A stretch of DNA of 32,108 bases from Legionellaceae bacterium. Its GTDB lineage: Bacteria; Pseudomonadota; Gammaproteobacteria; Legionellales; Legionellaceae. Below the pieces are notes generated by a model. That model was not told the origin of the DNA, did not search any database, and worked only from the letters and a program-made list of their open reading frames with translations. How positions within the stretch are numbered: the first letter of the stretch is position 1; every line of letters starts with the position of its first letter. The position numbers and the translations under genes were made by a program. Shown here one piece after another: positions 1 to 9,043 of this stretch. Where the stretch lies: the NCBI GenBank assembly GCA_030695645.1, contig JAUYQG010000003.1, positions 1-32,108 on the forward strand. The letters are read 5' to 3'.

Positions 1-110
1 CTACCTTCAAAATAGTCAATGGCTACTTTAGCCACGAATGCTCGACGTTTATAACCCGTTAATGCCTGCGATGCGTCTTTTATCGTTATTTTTATTTTAT
101 CAGTCAACAT
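1..110 (-). CDS. Probable transposase, N-terminal fragment (cut by window edge)
   Basis: An open frame starts at an ATG at 108-110 on the minus strand and runs off the left edge, giving 36 residues that begin MLTDKIKITIKDASQALTGY and continue with KRRAFVAKVAIDYFEG. The pattern (a basic 'TGxKRRAFxAKV' stretch, then an acidic 'DYxxG') resembles the N-terminal helix-turn-helix region of transposases I associate with ISAzo13-like elements. This is recognition from memory on a short stretch, so the family is tentative. A weak ribosome site (AAAGG, then GGG next to the ATG) precedes it. The far end of the element is outside the window and no terminal inverted repeat could be identified at 111-200. 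Confidence 0.4.
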   Translation of the reverse strand, partial: MLTDKIKITIKDASQALTGYKRRAFVAKVAIDYFEG

Positions 111-205
111 CCCTATACAACCTTTCATTCCTTCAGTTTAATGATGGGATGGATTTTACCTCATATTGAGCATTTACATCAAATATCCCCTGCCGGCTCC
201 GAACT

Positions 206-236
206 GGTGGGCACGCTACCGCTTTGCCCACCCTAC
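206..236. repeat. Short single-unit copy of the GTAGGGTGGGC palindromic repeat
   Basis: GGTGGGCACG and TTTGCCCACCCTAC flank a 7-base centre, forming an imperfect hairpin. It is a shortened copy of the unit at 3528-3564 and in the double units at 19801-19992 and 31971-32108. The rest of 111-260 contains nothing else I can assign. Confidence 0.7.
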
Positions 237-260
237 GTTCTACCATTATGGGTATGTTAT

Positions 261-2783
261 TCAATTTGAGATCCCTAACAAAGGATCAGACTCACCCATA
301 TGAATTTCAATAGCAACACGCTTGTCTACTGATTTAACTGAAACTTCATGCAACGTCCGAAATAAATGATGATTATTACCCTTCCGATTTTTCTGAATCT
401 CAGGTAATAACGACATGCCCTTTGGCTCCGAAAATACGCCGAATGGATTATCCATCAGAACGACTTTACTGTCCTTTTTGAACACCAGTACCGAGCGTTT
501 AAAGGCCTCATACTCCCCCTCAATCAACTCAGGTTGACTATCCGTTGCGATCACCTCACCTGAATCAACAGGCTCTATATCCGTTTGCTGCCAAGCCGTC
601 TTCTTTGGTTTGCATATTTTTTCAATCCCATAAGATGACGCAACAGCCAGCACCAAAACACCCAGCATCAAGAATACGTAACTGGGTACTGCAAAAATAC
701 TCACCGGTGCAAACATCAGTGTTAATATAATGGCCGCCGGAACAAGCAAACGTAATAACGTGGCTCGCAGCAATTCGATTATCTTAAAGTGCACTTGCTC
801 GTACTGTTCCCCTGATGTGGCACCCAGCTGCAGCATATCCAAATACAATTGCTTCATTTGATAATCAATACGCTGCCTATCGTATTTGTTTAATAATTGG
901 GTCCGGGTATCATCAATTAAGTTGGTTTGGGATTTCTCCAATTCCTTTTGATACTCTTCGCCCAATGCAATAAATTTATCCATGAGCTTGGCATACTCAG
1001 TCTCATTGGATTCTGCAGTGCGCTCAATAGCCCCATACTCAAGCCTAGCAACGGCGCTACGCCATACGATAGTACTCACCGTCAGCATGGCCGCACCAAT
1101 GATGCTCACGGCCACGGGAAGCGCGATGCCATGCAGGTAAAAACCACACATCATCACAAACGCAACCAGTAACGCCACCGCATAGGCTACGTCATACAGC
1201 AGTGCAACATACTTATCATCCCAACGATTTTTACAATCCTCTTTGGCCCAATGCACAACAGTAAATTTCCTTACCAGCACATCCAGTTGTTCTATGTCAA
1301 CTGGATGATCACGTCGTGTTTGGATGTTCATATTCCGTAAGATGGAGTCCATGTTTTCCATTTCAGACATAACGGACTGCTTAAGAGCAATAAGATGGCT
1401 CATATCGGGAGCTAACCATTGCTCTTTTCTTTGCTGTTCAAGTTTTTGCTCTTCTGACTCGAGTTCAGCCATCTGTTTTTGAAGTTTTAAAACAGATGCC
1501 TTTATTTTCTGATCATGGATGCTTTCTTTTTCTATTTTTTTCAGCTCGGTTAATACGCTTTTCAGCTGATCATTATAATCGCGCATTTTAAGGTTATGAT
1601 CCGTTATCCCATCACGATAACGTAACGCGGCTAACGCCAAATCCATGCATAATAGCACGCCAGTCAACAAGTCACCGGCAAAACCGACTGCCCCAGGTCC
1701 AACCAACCAAAAACAACACGCGAAGTTGGACGCACCCCAAATCAGATCGTTTAAAATATCGTCTCGACGCTCGTTCCAATGCGCTTTTCGACGTCGTTCC
1801 TCATCAATAACTTGTTCTTCTTTACTCACCCATGAGTCAAACGCATGTTCTAAACCACCGTATGCAACAACCCCGCCTCGGATCCAATACAGCGTCCAAC
1901 TCACGTAAGCTGCAATGATGGTTGACGTCAGCAATTGCTCATGCGCAAAAGGTAAAATACTTTCAATAAAGCATCGATTCCACACCCAACACAATCGGCG
2001 GCCATTCGTCATCGACATCTGGAAAATGATGTAATCACTGTCTTGCACATCGTCCGATTCTTTTAGAAAAATCGGAATAAAACCAGTATCTGGAGGTGGT
2101 TTTGCGGCTTTCAGGTACTGGGCAGGGACGTTTAGATCAGATTCCTTCTCGTCAATCTCGTGGAGTAATTGTGTTCGCTCTTCTTCAAAACAAGAATTGA
2201 TTTGCGTTTCGCTGTTCAAACGCTCCAGCGCGTTTGCTAGCTCGAGCTTCTCTAGTTTTAATCGAAGCTTTCTTAATTCCGCTTGCCCCAATAATAAACC
2301 ACAACGTTTGATCTGTTCATAACATTTTGCTTTTTCAGTGTATTGGCTTCGGATAACGCCAATATGATCGGTAATCGCTTGATATTGCGCTAAATATTGA
2401 TACAGTGCGATGCGAAGCTCCTGTTCAAGTGCATTAGCTTGCGCCGCATCCATGTATCGAATTTTTGCAGGGATCGATTTTTTTAATAACTTATCGCAAT
2501 TGGTTAAGGCTTCTTTACGTGACGATCGTTTTTCAAAAATAACATTCACTGCGTCATCATTAAATCGTGGTAAGGCTTCGGTGTCCTGCATCCCAAAGAG
2601 CTTTTGAAGATGAGTATCTACTTCCTTTTGCGCATCATCGGATAACGACGTATACGTGTGACGGATAAAAATCTCATTCCAAGGGTTTGACAAAGTCGGA
2701 GTAGCTGACAAAAGTCCAGAGTCAGAGCGTCTGCTATCGTCTAGTTCGGGAGTGCCTTGTTCTGTTGTTTTAATATCGTTCAT
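261..2783 (-). CDS. Large coiled-coil, multi-pass membrane protein of unknown function
   Basis: This is an 840-residue protein if it starts at the ATG at 2781-2783. I prefer that start because a run of six G lies 8 nt upstream, whereas the ATG 11 codons earlier has no ribosome site. Three charged, helical, probably coiled-coil stretches (about residues 149-219, 394-459 and 589-649) alternate with hydrophobic segments at about 287-305, 350-389, 526-574 (a hairpin pair) and 676-719 (a pair). This suggests six to eight membrane passes. No signal peptide, catalytic motif or known domain was recognised. A polar C-terminal tail of about 120 residues follows the last membrane pair. It stands alone, transcribed away from the enh genes, with its own probable promoter at 2873-2901. 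Long coiled-coil/transmembrane proteins of this kind are common among lineage-specific and secreted proteins of Legionellales, but a secretion role here is only inference. Confidence 0.85.
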   Translation of the reverse strand: MNDIKTTEQGTPELDDSRRSDSGLLSATPTLSNPWNEIFIRHTYTSLSDDAQKEVDTHLQKLFGMQDTEALPRFNDDAVNVIFEKRSSRKEALTNCDKLLKKSIPAKIRYMDAAQANALEQELRIALYQYLAQYQAITDHIGVIRSQYTEKAKCYEQIKRCGLLLGQAELRKLRLKLEKLELANALERLNSETQINSCFEEERTQLLHEIDEKESDLNVPAQYLKAAKPPPDTGFIPIFLKESDDVQDSDYIIFQMSMTNGRRLCWVWNRCFIESILPFAHEQLLTSTIIAAYVSWTLYWIRGGVVAYGGLEHAFDSWVSKEEQVIDEERRRKAHWNERRDDILNDLIWGASNFACCFWLVGPGAVGFAGDLLTGVLLCMDLALAALRYRDGITDHNLKMRDYNDQLKSVLTELKKIEKESIHDQKIKASVLKLQKQMAELESEEQKLEQQRKEQWLAPDMSHLIALKQSVMSEMENMDSILRNMNIQTRRDHPVDIEQLDVLVRKFTVVHWAKEDCKNRWDDKYVALLYDVAYAVALLVAFVMMCGFYLHGIALPVAVSIIGAAMLTVSTIVWRSAVARLEYGAIERTAESNETEYAKLMDKFIALGEEYQKELEKSQTNLIDDTRTQLLNKYDRQRIDYQMKQLYLDMLQLGATSGEQYEQVHFKIIELLRATLLRLLVPAAIILTLMFAPVSIFAVPSYVFLMLGVLVLAVASSYGIEKICKPKKTAWQQTDIEPVDSGEVIATDSQPELIEGEYEAFKRSVLVFKKDSKVVLMDNPFGVFSEPKGMSLLPEIQKNRKGNNHHLFRTLHEVSVKSVDKRVAIEIHMGESDPLLGISN

Positions 2784-2872
2784 CTGATTACCCCCCGTCC
2801 CGGCCACATAACACAAAAAACCGTGATTAAGAACCTTTTATTATTAGATTATGTTAATGGGCACTTTGTGCT

Positions 2873-2901
2873 ATTTTACATCACTTTTGAGGGGTTGTAA
2901 A
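2873..2901 (-). promoter_or_regulatory. Probable sigma-70 promoter of the coiled-coil membrane protein gene
   Basis: On the minus strand, TTTACA (2896-2901; 5 of 6 consensus) is separated by 17 nt from TAAAAT (2873-2878; 5 of 6). It lies about 90 nt before the chosen start codon at 2783. Confidence 0.5.
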
Positions 2902-2918
2902 TCAAAATCTTGAAAATT

Positions 2919-2953
2919 CTTGAAAAACGATAAATCCTTGAAAAACGATTAAT
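2919..2953. repeat. Two-copy tandem repeat, period 18
   Basis: CTTGAAAAACGAT occurs at 2919-2931 and again at 2937-2949, each followed by an AT-rich triplet or two. A partial third copy (CTTGAAAATT) lies just upstream at about 2909. No function is evident. Confidence 0.6.
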
Positions 2954-3006
2954 ATACGAACAATCCCAGTTCGGAGTTTTTTGTACCGGTTACTACTGAA
3001 CTGATC

Positions 3007-3029
3007 CCCTCGCCCCCTTGGGGCGAGGG
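3007..3029. repeat. GC-rich hairpin repeat (CCCTCGCCCC/GGGGCGAGGG)
   Basis: A perfect 10-bp stem (3007-3016 with 3020-3029) with a 3-nt loop is followed by a CTAGGGAGAGGGGG tail. The sequence is far more GC-rich than its surroundings and is of a kind found dispersed in many bacterial genomes. It could fold in RNA or DNA; there is no adjacent T-run on the plus strand to make it a clear terminator. Confidence 0.6.
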
Positions 3030-3227
3030 CTAGGGAGAGGGGGTATTTATCATGTGTGTTTACTTCCTACTATTCGTTTTTATCAGCAGTTCTGGATGAG
3101 TTGATCAAGCCAAAGCTATAGCGCGTTTCCGCCTCTATTTAAAATATTCTTTCGCACAATTCTACTATCCTTGAGGCCAGATTATCGATAATATCGCCCA
3201 AGTGGATATGCACGCTGTGTTAATGAT

Positions 3228-3450
3228 TTGGACTTTGGACAAAAAGACATGAAAAGAGCCTCATGTCTTTCTGTCCAAGAAACTTGAGATCTATTACCCT
3301 CAACCAGTTAATTAATTATACAATATGCAACTGTTTTCATAAAATAGATCGATTCCACCCAATAACATATGTCTGTAAATTTCACAGATCTGAAATTATT
3401 TGGACGGAATTGCATGCGTTTTTTTGCATGCGGTTTTGTCCAAAGTCCAA
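3228..3450. mobile_element. MITE-like element with 17-bp terminal inverted repeats
   Basis: TTGGACTTTGGACAAAA (3228-3244) is repeated in exact inverted form at 3434-3450, enclosing 223 bp. The left end also forms a long hairpin: TTGGACA plus AAAGACATGA pairs with TCATGTCTTT plus TGTCCAA around an 8-nt loop. The right end carries two GCATGC boxes around a T-run (3412-3431) inside a TTTGGAC/GTCCAAA stem. If the ends are taken one base further in, a 3-bp ATT direct repeat flanks it (3226-3228, 3450-3452). There is no coding capacity. A copy of only the right end is at 19993-20033. The surrounding 2784-3837 holds no credible gene. Confidence 0.65.
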
Positions 3451-3527
3451 TTAGGCATGAAGGCTATTGTTACATTCCAGGTTCGTATTTCTGGTTTGAA
3501 ACTGATTTAGAGTAGAGATCGTACATG

Positions 3528-3564
3528 GGTGGGCACGTCGCTAGCGCTCCTTTGTCCACCCTAC
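3528..3564. repeat. Single-unit copy of the GTAGGGTGGGC palindromic repeat
   Basis: GGTGGGCACGTCGC and GCTCCTTTGTCCACCCTAC form an imperfect hairpin around a short centre. It is clearly the same unit that occurs twice, head to head, in the elements at 19801-19992 and 31971-32108. Confidence 0.75.
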
Positions 3565-3837
3565 GTCCGAGCATGTTTAAAGGTTGTTTTTTGTACAAAA
3601 ACAAGTGTTGTTTCATGTAAGGTGAACTGTGATAAATAAGATTTTTTTAACCGACTAGGCCATAAATTATTTTTTTTGATTACATGAGGATTTAACACGG
3701 GCATAAATGGGTTCGCCCAGAATCTCTGAGTAGTGACACTTATTTTTGTGGTCTGGCGTAACTTAGACTAAACTTTTATGAAAAGCTGCCGAAGCTATCT
3801 ATATGTGGATTAGAAAAATAATAAAAATAGGAATGAT

Positions 3838-4689
3838 ATGAATAAAATAAGCTCAGCAGTAGGTTTCCCTTATCGGTCGCACAGGGTTGTTTTGGGATTT
3901 ATTGCCGTGATGACGGCGTTCATGCCGACCGTGTCTATCGCAAGAGCGTCAATAGCAACGGTGGCACCAGCGATACCGAAAGTAGATACTATGGCTGCCA
4001 CCGTAGCACCTTCGTCACCAATCTATTATGGTCCTGAGTTATGCGCTTATCCGCAATATCAATGCATTAAGGCTAAATCAGGCGATACTTGGACGACATT
4101 ATTCCCAAATGAAGACCAACGTGATTTGGTTCAGCGTGTGAATCGTACCTACAATAGGTTATCAACCGGCAAAGTGCTTGCTGTTCCCGTGGATTTAGCC
4201 CACGTCACGCTTATTGATTTAGCTCCGTTTCCTCATTCGATTTCTGATCATGAAAAACAAGTGATTGTTGATCAAGATAAATTGGCTTGGGGGGCTTATG
4301 ATGCCGACGGAAAGTTGGTTCGATGGGGACCGGTAGCTTCAGGACGGGATAAATGTCCGGATAGTGCGAATGCTTGTCTAACCTTAACGGGTATATACCG
4401 GGTATTTAGCAAAGAAAATGAACACTGTAAGTCGGATGTATTCCCCATCGGAAAGGGTGGGGCAAAAATGCCATATTGTATGTATTTTCATAAAGGTTTT
4501 GCACTGCATGGTTCAGATGACATACCTGGGTTCCGAGCAAGCCATGGCTGCGTGCGAATGTTTGTTCAAGATGCGAAATGGTTGAATCTGGAGTTTGTGG
4601 ACAGCTCGAATGAAAAAAATAATAATATGGGCACTAAAGTGGTCGTTCGCCCTGTTACTACAAATGCGTCAGGTAGGAGTCCATCATGA
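3838..4689 (+). CDS. enhA: EnhA-like L,D-transpeptidase (YkuD/ErfK family)
   Basis: This is a 283-residue secreted protein. A basic start and a hydrophobic stretch (about residues 17-36) form a signal peptide. Residues 72-120 look like a LysM-type peptidoglycan-binding region (KSGDTWTTLFP, ending LAVPVDL). Residues 139-270 form the YkuD catalytic domain, with His224 in ALHG and the signature SHGCVRM giving His236 and the catalytic Cys238. Enzymes of this family cross-link peptidoglycan between meso-diaminopimelate residues, or attach proteins to it, in the periplasm. The ATG at 3838 follows TAGGA at 3828-3832. The stop overlaps the next start (ATGA), so translation is probably coupled. The order enhA-enhB-enhC matches Legionella and Coxiella; the gene name rests on this order together with the two partner proteins. 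Only a weak promoter candidate (TTGTGG, 17 nt, TAAACT; 3746-3774) is visible upstream. Confidence 0.85.
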   Translation: MNKISSAVGFPYRSHRVVLGFIAVMTAFMPTVSIARASIATVAPAIPKVDTMAATVAPSSPIYYGPELCAYPQYQCIKAKSGDTWTTLFPNEDQRDLVQRVNRTYNRLSTGKVLAVPVDLAHVTLIDLAPFPHSISDHEKQVIVDQDKLAWGAYDADGKLVRWGPVASGRDKCPDSANACLTLTGIYRVFSKENEHCKSDVFPIGKGGAKMPYCMYFHKGFALHGSDDIPGFRASHGCVRMFVQDAKWLNLEFVDSSNEKNNNMGTKVVVRPVTTNASGRSPS

Positions 4690-5237
4690 ACCATGCAAAC
4701 CAATTAACGTTCGTTCCGAAATTAGTAGTGACCCTTTCACTCGTGTTGACGACCTCACTTAGCTTGGCTGAAAGTGCTGAGGCTTATGAGAACCAATCGA
4801 AAGATCCAACAAAAAGTCCTTTGGGTTGTAAGGATGTGGGTTATCAGTTCCAATTAAATGTGTTGAATATATTGCCTGAGGTAGAAGGTGATAGGCAATC
4901 CTTGTATTTTATCTACAATAGATTGAGTACCCCTATCAATTTGTTTCAAATGTTAAAAGACGATAGCACGCGCAGTACGTACTTAAATCACGTGATTCGT
5001 CCACAGCAATGGGCCGTACTTTCAACGAGTGAGAAAGAATTAAAGTACATTTGTACCATTGAGGGAAAGAAAACTCGTTATGGCAAAGTAATTAATTGTT
5101 CTGAAAGCTTAAAAGTGTGCGAATATGCTAGAGTAAAGTTTGGGTTGAATAATCGAGGAAATTACTGGGTAGTAAACAGCACAACACGCGGAAGTGCTGT
5201 GGGTGATGTTGTGCGTTACGGCATCATACCTCGGTAA
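4686..5237 (+). CDS. enhB: EnhB-like secreted protein
   Basis: This is a 183-residue protein with an N-terminal signal peptide (hydrophobic residues about 12-28, likely cut after a small residue near SLA or AEA). The mature part is small, with four cysteines (Cys48, then CTIEG, NCSES and KVCEY), consistent with periplasmic disulfides. It matches no enzyme family I know. It is named enhB because it sits between enhA (4-bp overlap) and enhC (58 nt downstream), the conserved order in Legionella and Coxiella, and has the expected size and export signal. Its biochemical role is not established; a role with EnhA and EnhC in the periplasm is inference. Confidence 0.7.
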   Translation: MNHANQLTFVPKLVVTLSLVLTTSLSLAESAEAYENQSKDPTKSPLGCKDVGYQFQLNVLNILPEVEGDRQSLYFIYNRLSTPINLFQMLKDDSTRSTYLNHVIRPQQWAVLSTSEKELKYICTIEGKKTRYGKVINCSESLKVCEYARVKFGLNNRGNYWVVNSTTRGSAVGDVVRYGIIPR

Positions 5238-5295
5238 CGAAACATAATAATAAGGTACGTGTTGGAAATAACGTCCTTTCAAGAGGGGAAATAAG

Positions 5296-8200
5296 ATGAA
5301 ATCAATGATGTCCTGGTTTTGTCTGGCGGCGATTACGAACGTCACGGTTGCTTTCGCAAATGATGGTTTGGATGCATACCGACTGGGCGACTATAATAAA
5401 GCCGCCAATTTATTGACCAATGCGGAGAGTCAAGATCCCATTACTAATTATTATATAGCCCGCATGCGGTTGTATGGTTATGGTCAAATGAAAAATAATA
5501 CGTTAGCTATTCGTCATTTTAAATTAGCCGCCGATAAAGGTCTTTTGTCGGCACAACAGATTATGGCGCGTTACGAATTAATTGAAAAAAATAATCCCGA
5601 ACAAGCGTTATACTGGTTTAAAAAAGCAGCAGATTCTCATGATATTTCGGCACAAATGTATTGTGCGGCTGCGTATTTATTTGGTGTCGGGGTGAAAAAA
5701 AATCCCGATACAGCCAAACGTTATTACATAGCGGCGGCCAAAAATGGCAATAGTATTGCACAATATACAGTGGCTGAAAGTTTTTTTGAAACCCATCAAT
5801 CGGCAAATAAAAAACTAGGACTACGGTGGTTGGATAAAGCCATAGAGCAACATAATCCTGAAGCACAAGTGATATTATCGGAGCAGTACGCGAGCGGTGT
5901 GTTGCTGGAGCGCAATTTGGATAAAGCAAAGGAAATGGCTCAGTTAGCCGTAGCACAAAACTATGTGCCGGCACTGTATCAAATGGGTCGATTAGAGCGC
6001 AGTCAAAAACATGTTGAAGAAGCAGAAAAGTGGTACATCAAAGCCGCATCGACCAATTATATACCGGCCGTAATAGCACTAGCTGAACTGTATTCTGAAA
6101 CTCCAAGCCCATTGCATAATGCGCATGAAGGATTTTTATGGATGTTAAAAGCAGCCGAGTTGGGTTCAGCCCAAGCTCAGACTGCGTTGGCTAATGTGTA
6201 TAAAAAAGGTATTGGTGTCGATGCTGATGAGCATTTAGCTATCGAATGGCAACAAAAAGCAGTGATTACTGCCAAGTCAACGCCGGAAAAAGCATCTATC
6301 CAAGCCGCTGAGTGGTTGACGGATCGAAAATCGACCCAGTTTGCCGGTACTGTGTATGGGTTGCAAGGTATTTTGGGTGCTTGGCATGATCCTCGCGCCA
6401 AGCAGCAAAATAATTATAATCAACCCCCTCAAATGGAAACGATCACCCGCATTGACTTGTATCAACCGCAATTTGTGATGATTAAACCAACAGATATTCC
6501 AATTAACGAATATTATGACATGTTGGTTGCCACAATGAGTGACATACAACAGGATAAGTGGATTTTTCCTAGGTATGCGTTGCATGCTCAAGGCGTGGAG
6601 AGTCCAAAAGGCAGTATCGGTGAGGATTCTCTTCAGCAACTGGCTTCAACACCCGAACAATCGGATCATTATAAAAAGCTGTTTAAGAGATTAGAAAGTC
6701 AGGCGATTTTGGGTGACACCACCGCACAGTTTGATGTTGGCCAAATGCATCAGCATGGTTTGGGTGTTGAAAAAAATGCGCAAGAAGCGATTAAATATTA
6801 TCAATTGGCAGCGGCACAACAGGATTTACCTTCTGAATATAATTTAGGTTTGTTGTATTTGTTGGGCTCGGATATTACCGCTGATTATAAATTAGCCATT
6901 GAGTGGCTAGATGATGCCGCATTTAAAGGCAATGCTTATGCACAATATGTATTAGCCAGAATCTATGATCATGGGTATCGCAATGCTGAAAATCAAGAGG
7001 TGATAGCGGCTGATCCAGAACAATCGATGGCTATGTATAAATTGGCTGCGGCCAATAATTTTGGCTTGGCGCAATATCGACTCGCCGAACTATTGGTACG
7101 ACAAAAGCAGACAGACATTAGTCTGACGGATAAAGAAAAGCGTAATCAATTAATTAAAAAATTATATCAAGGTGCCGCAGCGGATGGTGTCGAGCAAGCT
7201 CATTTACCCTTGGCTTTTTATGATGCAATGGACTCGGATATAACGAAACAACAATTGGCATTTTCTGCCGCAAATACAGAGGCTATTGCGGGGAATAAAC
7301 AAGCCGCTTTGTTATTGGGGTTGATGTATGATCGGGGTATCGGAGTGGAGGCTAATCAAGATTCAGCAATACATTGGTACCAACAGGCTGCTGAGAACCC
7401 CGTGAGCGCTTTTATATTGGGAACGTACACGTTCGAAGGGATTGGCGTGTCCAAAGATCCGGCTAAGGCTCGCGAGCTATTGCAACGTGCTGTGGATAGT
7501 CAGTTTTCTTATGCGAATATGAATTTGGGTATCTTGAAACAGCGGCAGGGTGACGACTTTTTGCCCGACTTGCAACGAGCATTGGCTCAAGGGAATAGCC
7601 GCGCGGGTTTGTTGATGGCGGACTACTACGTCAGTCGATTTGATCAAGAACAAAAGATGAAGCAAGCTCGTGATATCTATCAACAATTTGCGGAGAGAGG
7701 CGATAAGCAAGCGCAATTGAAGCTAGGATTTTTGTACGAACAGGGCATTGGTGGACCCGTTGAATTGAGCAATGCGGAACGCTGGTATACCGAAGCGGCT
7801 AATCAAGCTCAGCCACAAGCGCAGTATTTATTAGCGTCATTGTATCAATTGGGTAAATTGACGAAGCTTCCAGACTATGCACAGGCGAAAAAATGGTACG
7901 CCGCTGCTCAAACACATTATCCTCCAGCAGCGGTAGCGCTGGGTTTTATTTATGATACCGAAGATGACAATTACCAACATGCTATGGCGGATTATCAACG
8001 TGCTGTTGATCAAGGTGATGTTGTTGGTGCATTTAATTTAGGTTTACTTTATGAGCGCGGTGAAAGTTGTCCTGTGAACACGGAGAAAGCGGAGCAATTG
8101 TATTTGCAGGCGGCTCAGAAAGGTCACAATCAAGCTATGGTTCAATTGGCTGGTTTGTATTTGAATGGTCAGGGTGGTTGGGATGTTTTAAATGAAGCGC

Positions 8201-8874
8201 TCAATTGGTATAAAAAGGCCAGTGCGTTGGGTAATCGAGATGCCATGTATCAATTGGGGTTAATGTCTGAAACCGGTGTCGCAACGAAACTCGATTATTC
8301 CGAAGCAACGCGTTATTACCAAATGGCATTCGATCGAGGTGACGTTAAGGCCGGATTGGCTTTAGCGCGCATGTATCAATACGGTTTGGGTGTTTCCAAA
8401 GATCTACACGAAGCCAATAAGATCTATTCAAGCTTATCTGAGCGGGGAAATCCTTACGCACAGTATCAAATGGCTTTATTTTGTTTCAAAGGTATTACAA
8501 AGGGATGTCAGCCGGAGCAGGGCGTGCAATTGTTGAAAAAAGCACAAGAAAATGGTAGTTTGGCTGCAACGAAAACATTGCGGTTGGTGAACGCCCAATC
8601 GAAACCACAAGTGAGTTTTATTGAGTCTATACAGCTTAAAACACAACCTATGATAGTCAGTTCGTCAGCGGATATTATGTATTTGGACGCATTAAATGCC
8701 TGGAATTTAGGAAATGAAGCGGAGTCAAAGGCAATTTTGGCGCATCTTTTAGAGCAATATCCTAATAATGCGTTAGCTAAGCAGGCATATAAGCAGTTGC
8801 TGAGTATTGATTCATCCTTAAATCCGCGTGCCGATGTGAAAAACACAGCATATTTGGATCCGGCTAAACAGTAA
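5296..8874 (+). CDS. enhC: EnhC-like periplasmic Sel1-repeat protein
   Basis: This is a 1192-residue protein, close to the roughly 1200 residues of Legionella EnhC. A signal peptide (residues 1-20, cut likely after AFA) precedes a solenoid of Sel1-like/TPR repeats of about 36 residues (pattern A-x-LG-x-x-Y-x-x-G-x-GV ... A-x-x-W-Y-x-x-AA). The repeats fill about residues 25-335 and 465-1130. A non-repeat insert (about 340-460) and a short TPR-like C-terminal part (about 1145-1180) complete it. In Legionella, EnhC binds and restrains the soluble lytic transglycosylase Slt, limiting release of peptidoglycan fragments sensed by host Nod1, and it promotes entry and intracellular growth. GAGGGG (about 5283-5288) precedes the ATG. 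It is the last gene of the enh cluster; uvrA follows after 169 nt without a clear terminator. Confidence 0.88.
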   Translation: MKSMMSWFCLAAITNVTVAFANDGLDAYRLGDYNKAANLLTNAESQDPITNYYIARMRLYGYGQMKNNTLAIRHFKLAADKGLLSAQQIMARYELIEKNNPEQALYWFKKAADSHDISAQMYCAAAYLFGVGVKKNPDTAKRYYIAAAKNGNSIAQYTVAESFFETHQSANKKLGLRWLDKAIEQHNPEAQVILSEQYASGVLLERNLDKAKEMAQLAVAQNYVPALYQMGRLERSQKHVEEAEKWYIKAASTNYIPAVIALAELYSETPSPLHNAHEGFLWMLKAAELGSAQAQTALANVYKKGIGVDADEHLAIEWQQKAVITAKSTPEKASIQAAEWLTDRKSTQFAGTVYGLQGILGAWHDPRAKQQNNYNQPPQMETITRIDLYQPQFVMIKPTDIPINEYYDMLVATMSDIQQDKWIFPRYALHAQGVESPKGSIGEDSLQQLASTPEQSDHYKKLFKRLESQAILGDTTAQFDVGQMHQHGLGVEKNAQEAIKYYQLAAAQQDLPSEYNLGLLYLLGSDITADYKLAIEWLDDAAFKGNAYAQYVLARIYDHGYRNAENQEVIAADPEQSMAMYKLAAANNFGLAQYRLAELLVRQKQTDISLTDKEKRNQLIKKLYQGAAADGVEQAHLPLAFYDAMDSDITKQQLAFSAANTEAIAGNKQAALLLGLMYDRGIGVEANQDSAIHWYQQAAENPVSAFILGTYTFEGIGVSKDPAKARELLQRAVDSQFSYANMNLGILKQRQGDDFLPDLQRALAQGNSRAGLLMADYYVSRFDQEQKMKQARDIYQQFAERGDKQAQLKLGFLYEQGIGGPVELSNAERWYTEAANQAQPQAQYLLASLYQLGKLTKLPDYAQAKKWYAAAQTHYPPAAVALGFIYDTEDDNYQHAMADYQRAVDQGDVVGAFNLGLLYERGESCPVNTEKAEQLYLQAAQKGHNQAMVQLAGLYLNGQGGWDVLNEALNWYKKASALGNRDAMYQLGLMSETGVATKLDYSEATRYYQMAFDRGDVKAGLALARMYQYGLGVSKDLHEANKIYSSLSERGNPYAQYQMALFCFKGITKGCQPEQGVQLLKKAQENGSLAATKTLRLVNAQSKPQVSFIESIQLKTQPMIVSSSADIMYLDALNAWNLGNEAESKAILAHLLEQYPNNALAKQAYKQLLSIDSSLNPRADVKNTAYLDPAKQ

Positions 8875-9043
8875 GGTTGAGTGATTAGCAGGCCTTAATG
8901 TCCGGGATCCATTTTCCAAAGTCCAATATACAAGATAGGGCTTGGTTACGCAGATCAAATGCATTGAAATGTGGCATGCCTTTGATCCGTCATCTCGAGA
9001 CGACACCTTTAGACAACGACTTTTTAAAAGGTATAAAGCCATT

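Noticed and set aside
3120-3225. A short minus-strand frame ending in IVELCERIF before a stop, possibly a gene remnant
   Set aside because: It is preceded closely by a stop, is under 30 codons and matches no family I know.
3263-3454. A 63-codon frame inside the 223-bp element
   Set aside because: It covers the terminal repeat and hairpins, with no ribosome site or recognisable domain; the element seems non-coding.
8911-8922. CCAAAGTCCAAT before uvrA, matching the end of the TTGGACTTTGGACA element
   Set aside because: Only about 12 bases match, with no hairpin or second end; too short to call a remnant.
8875-9043. Search for a LexA/SOS box upstream of uvrA
   Set aside because: No CTGT-N8-ACAG or close variant was found on either strand.
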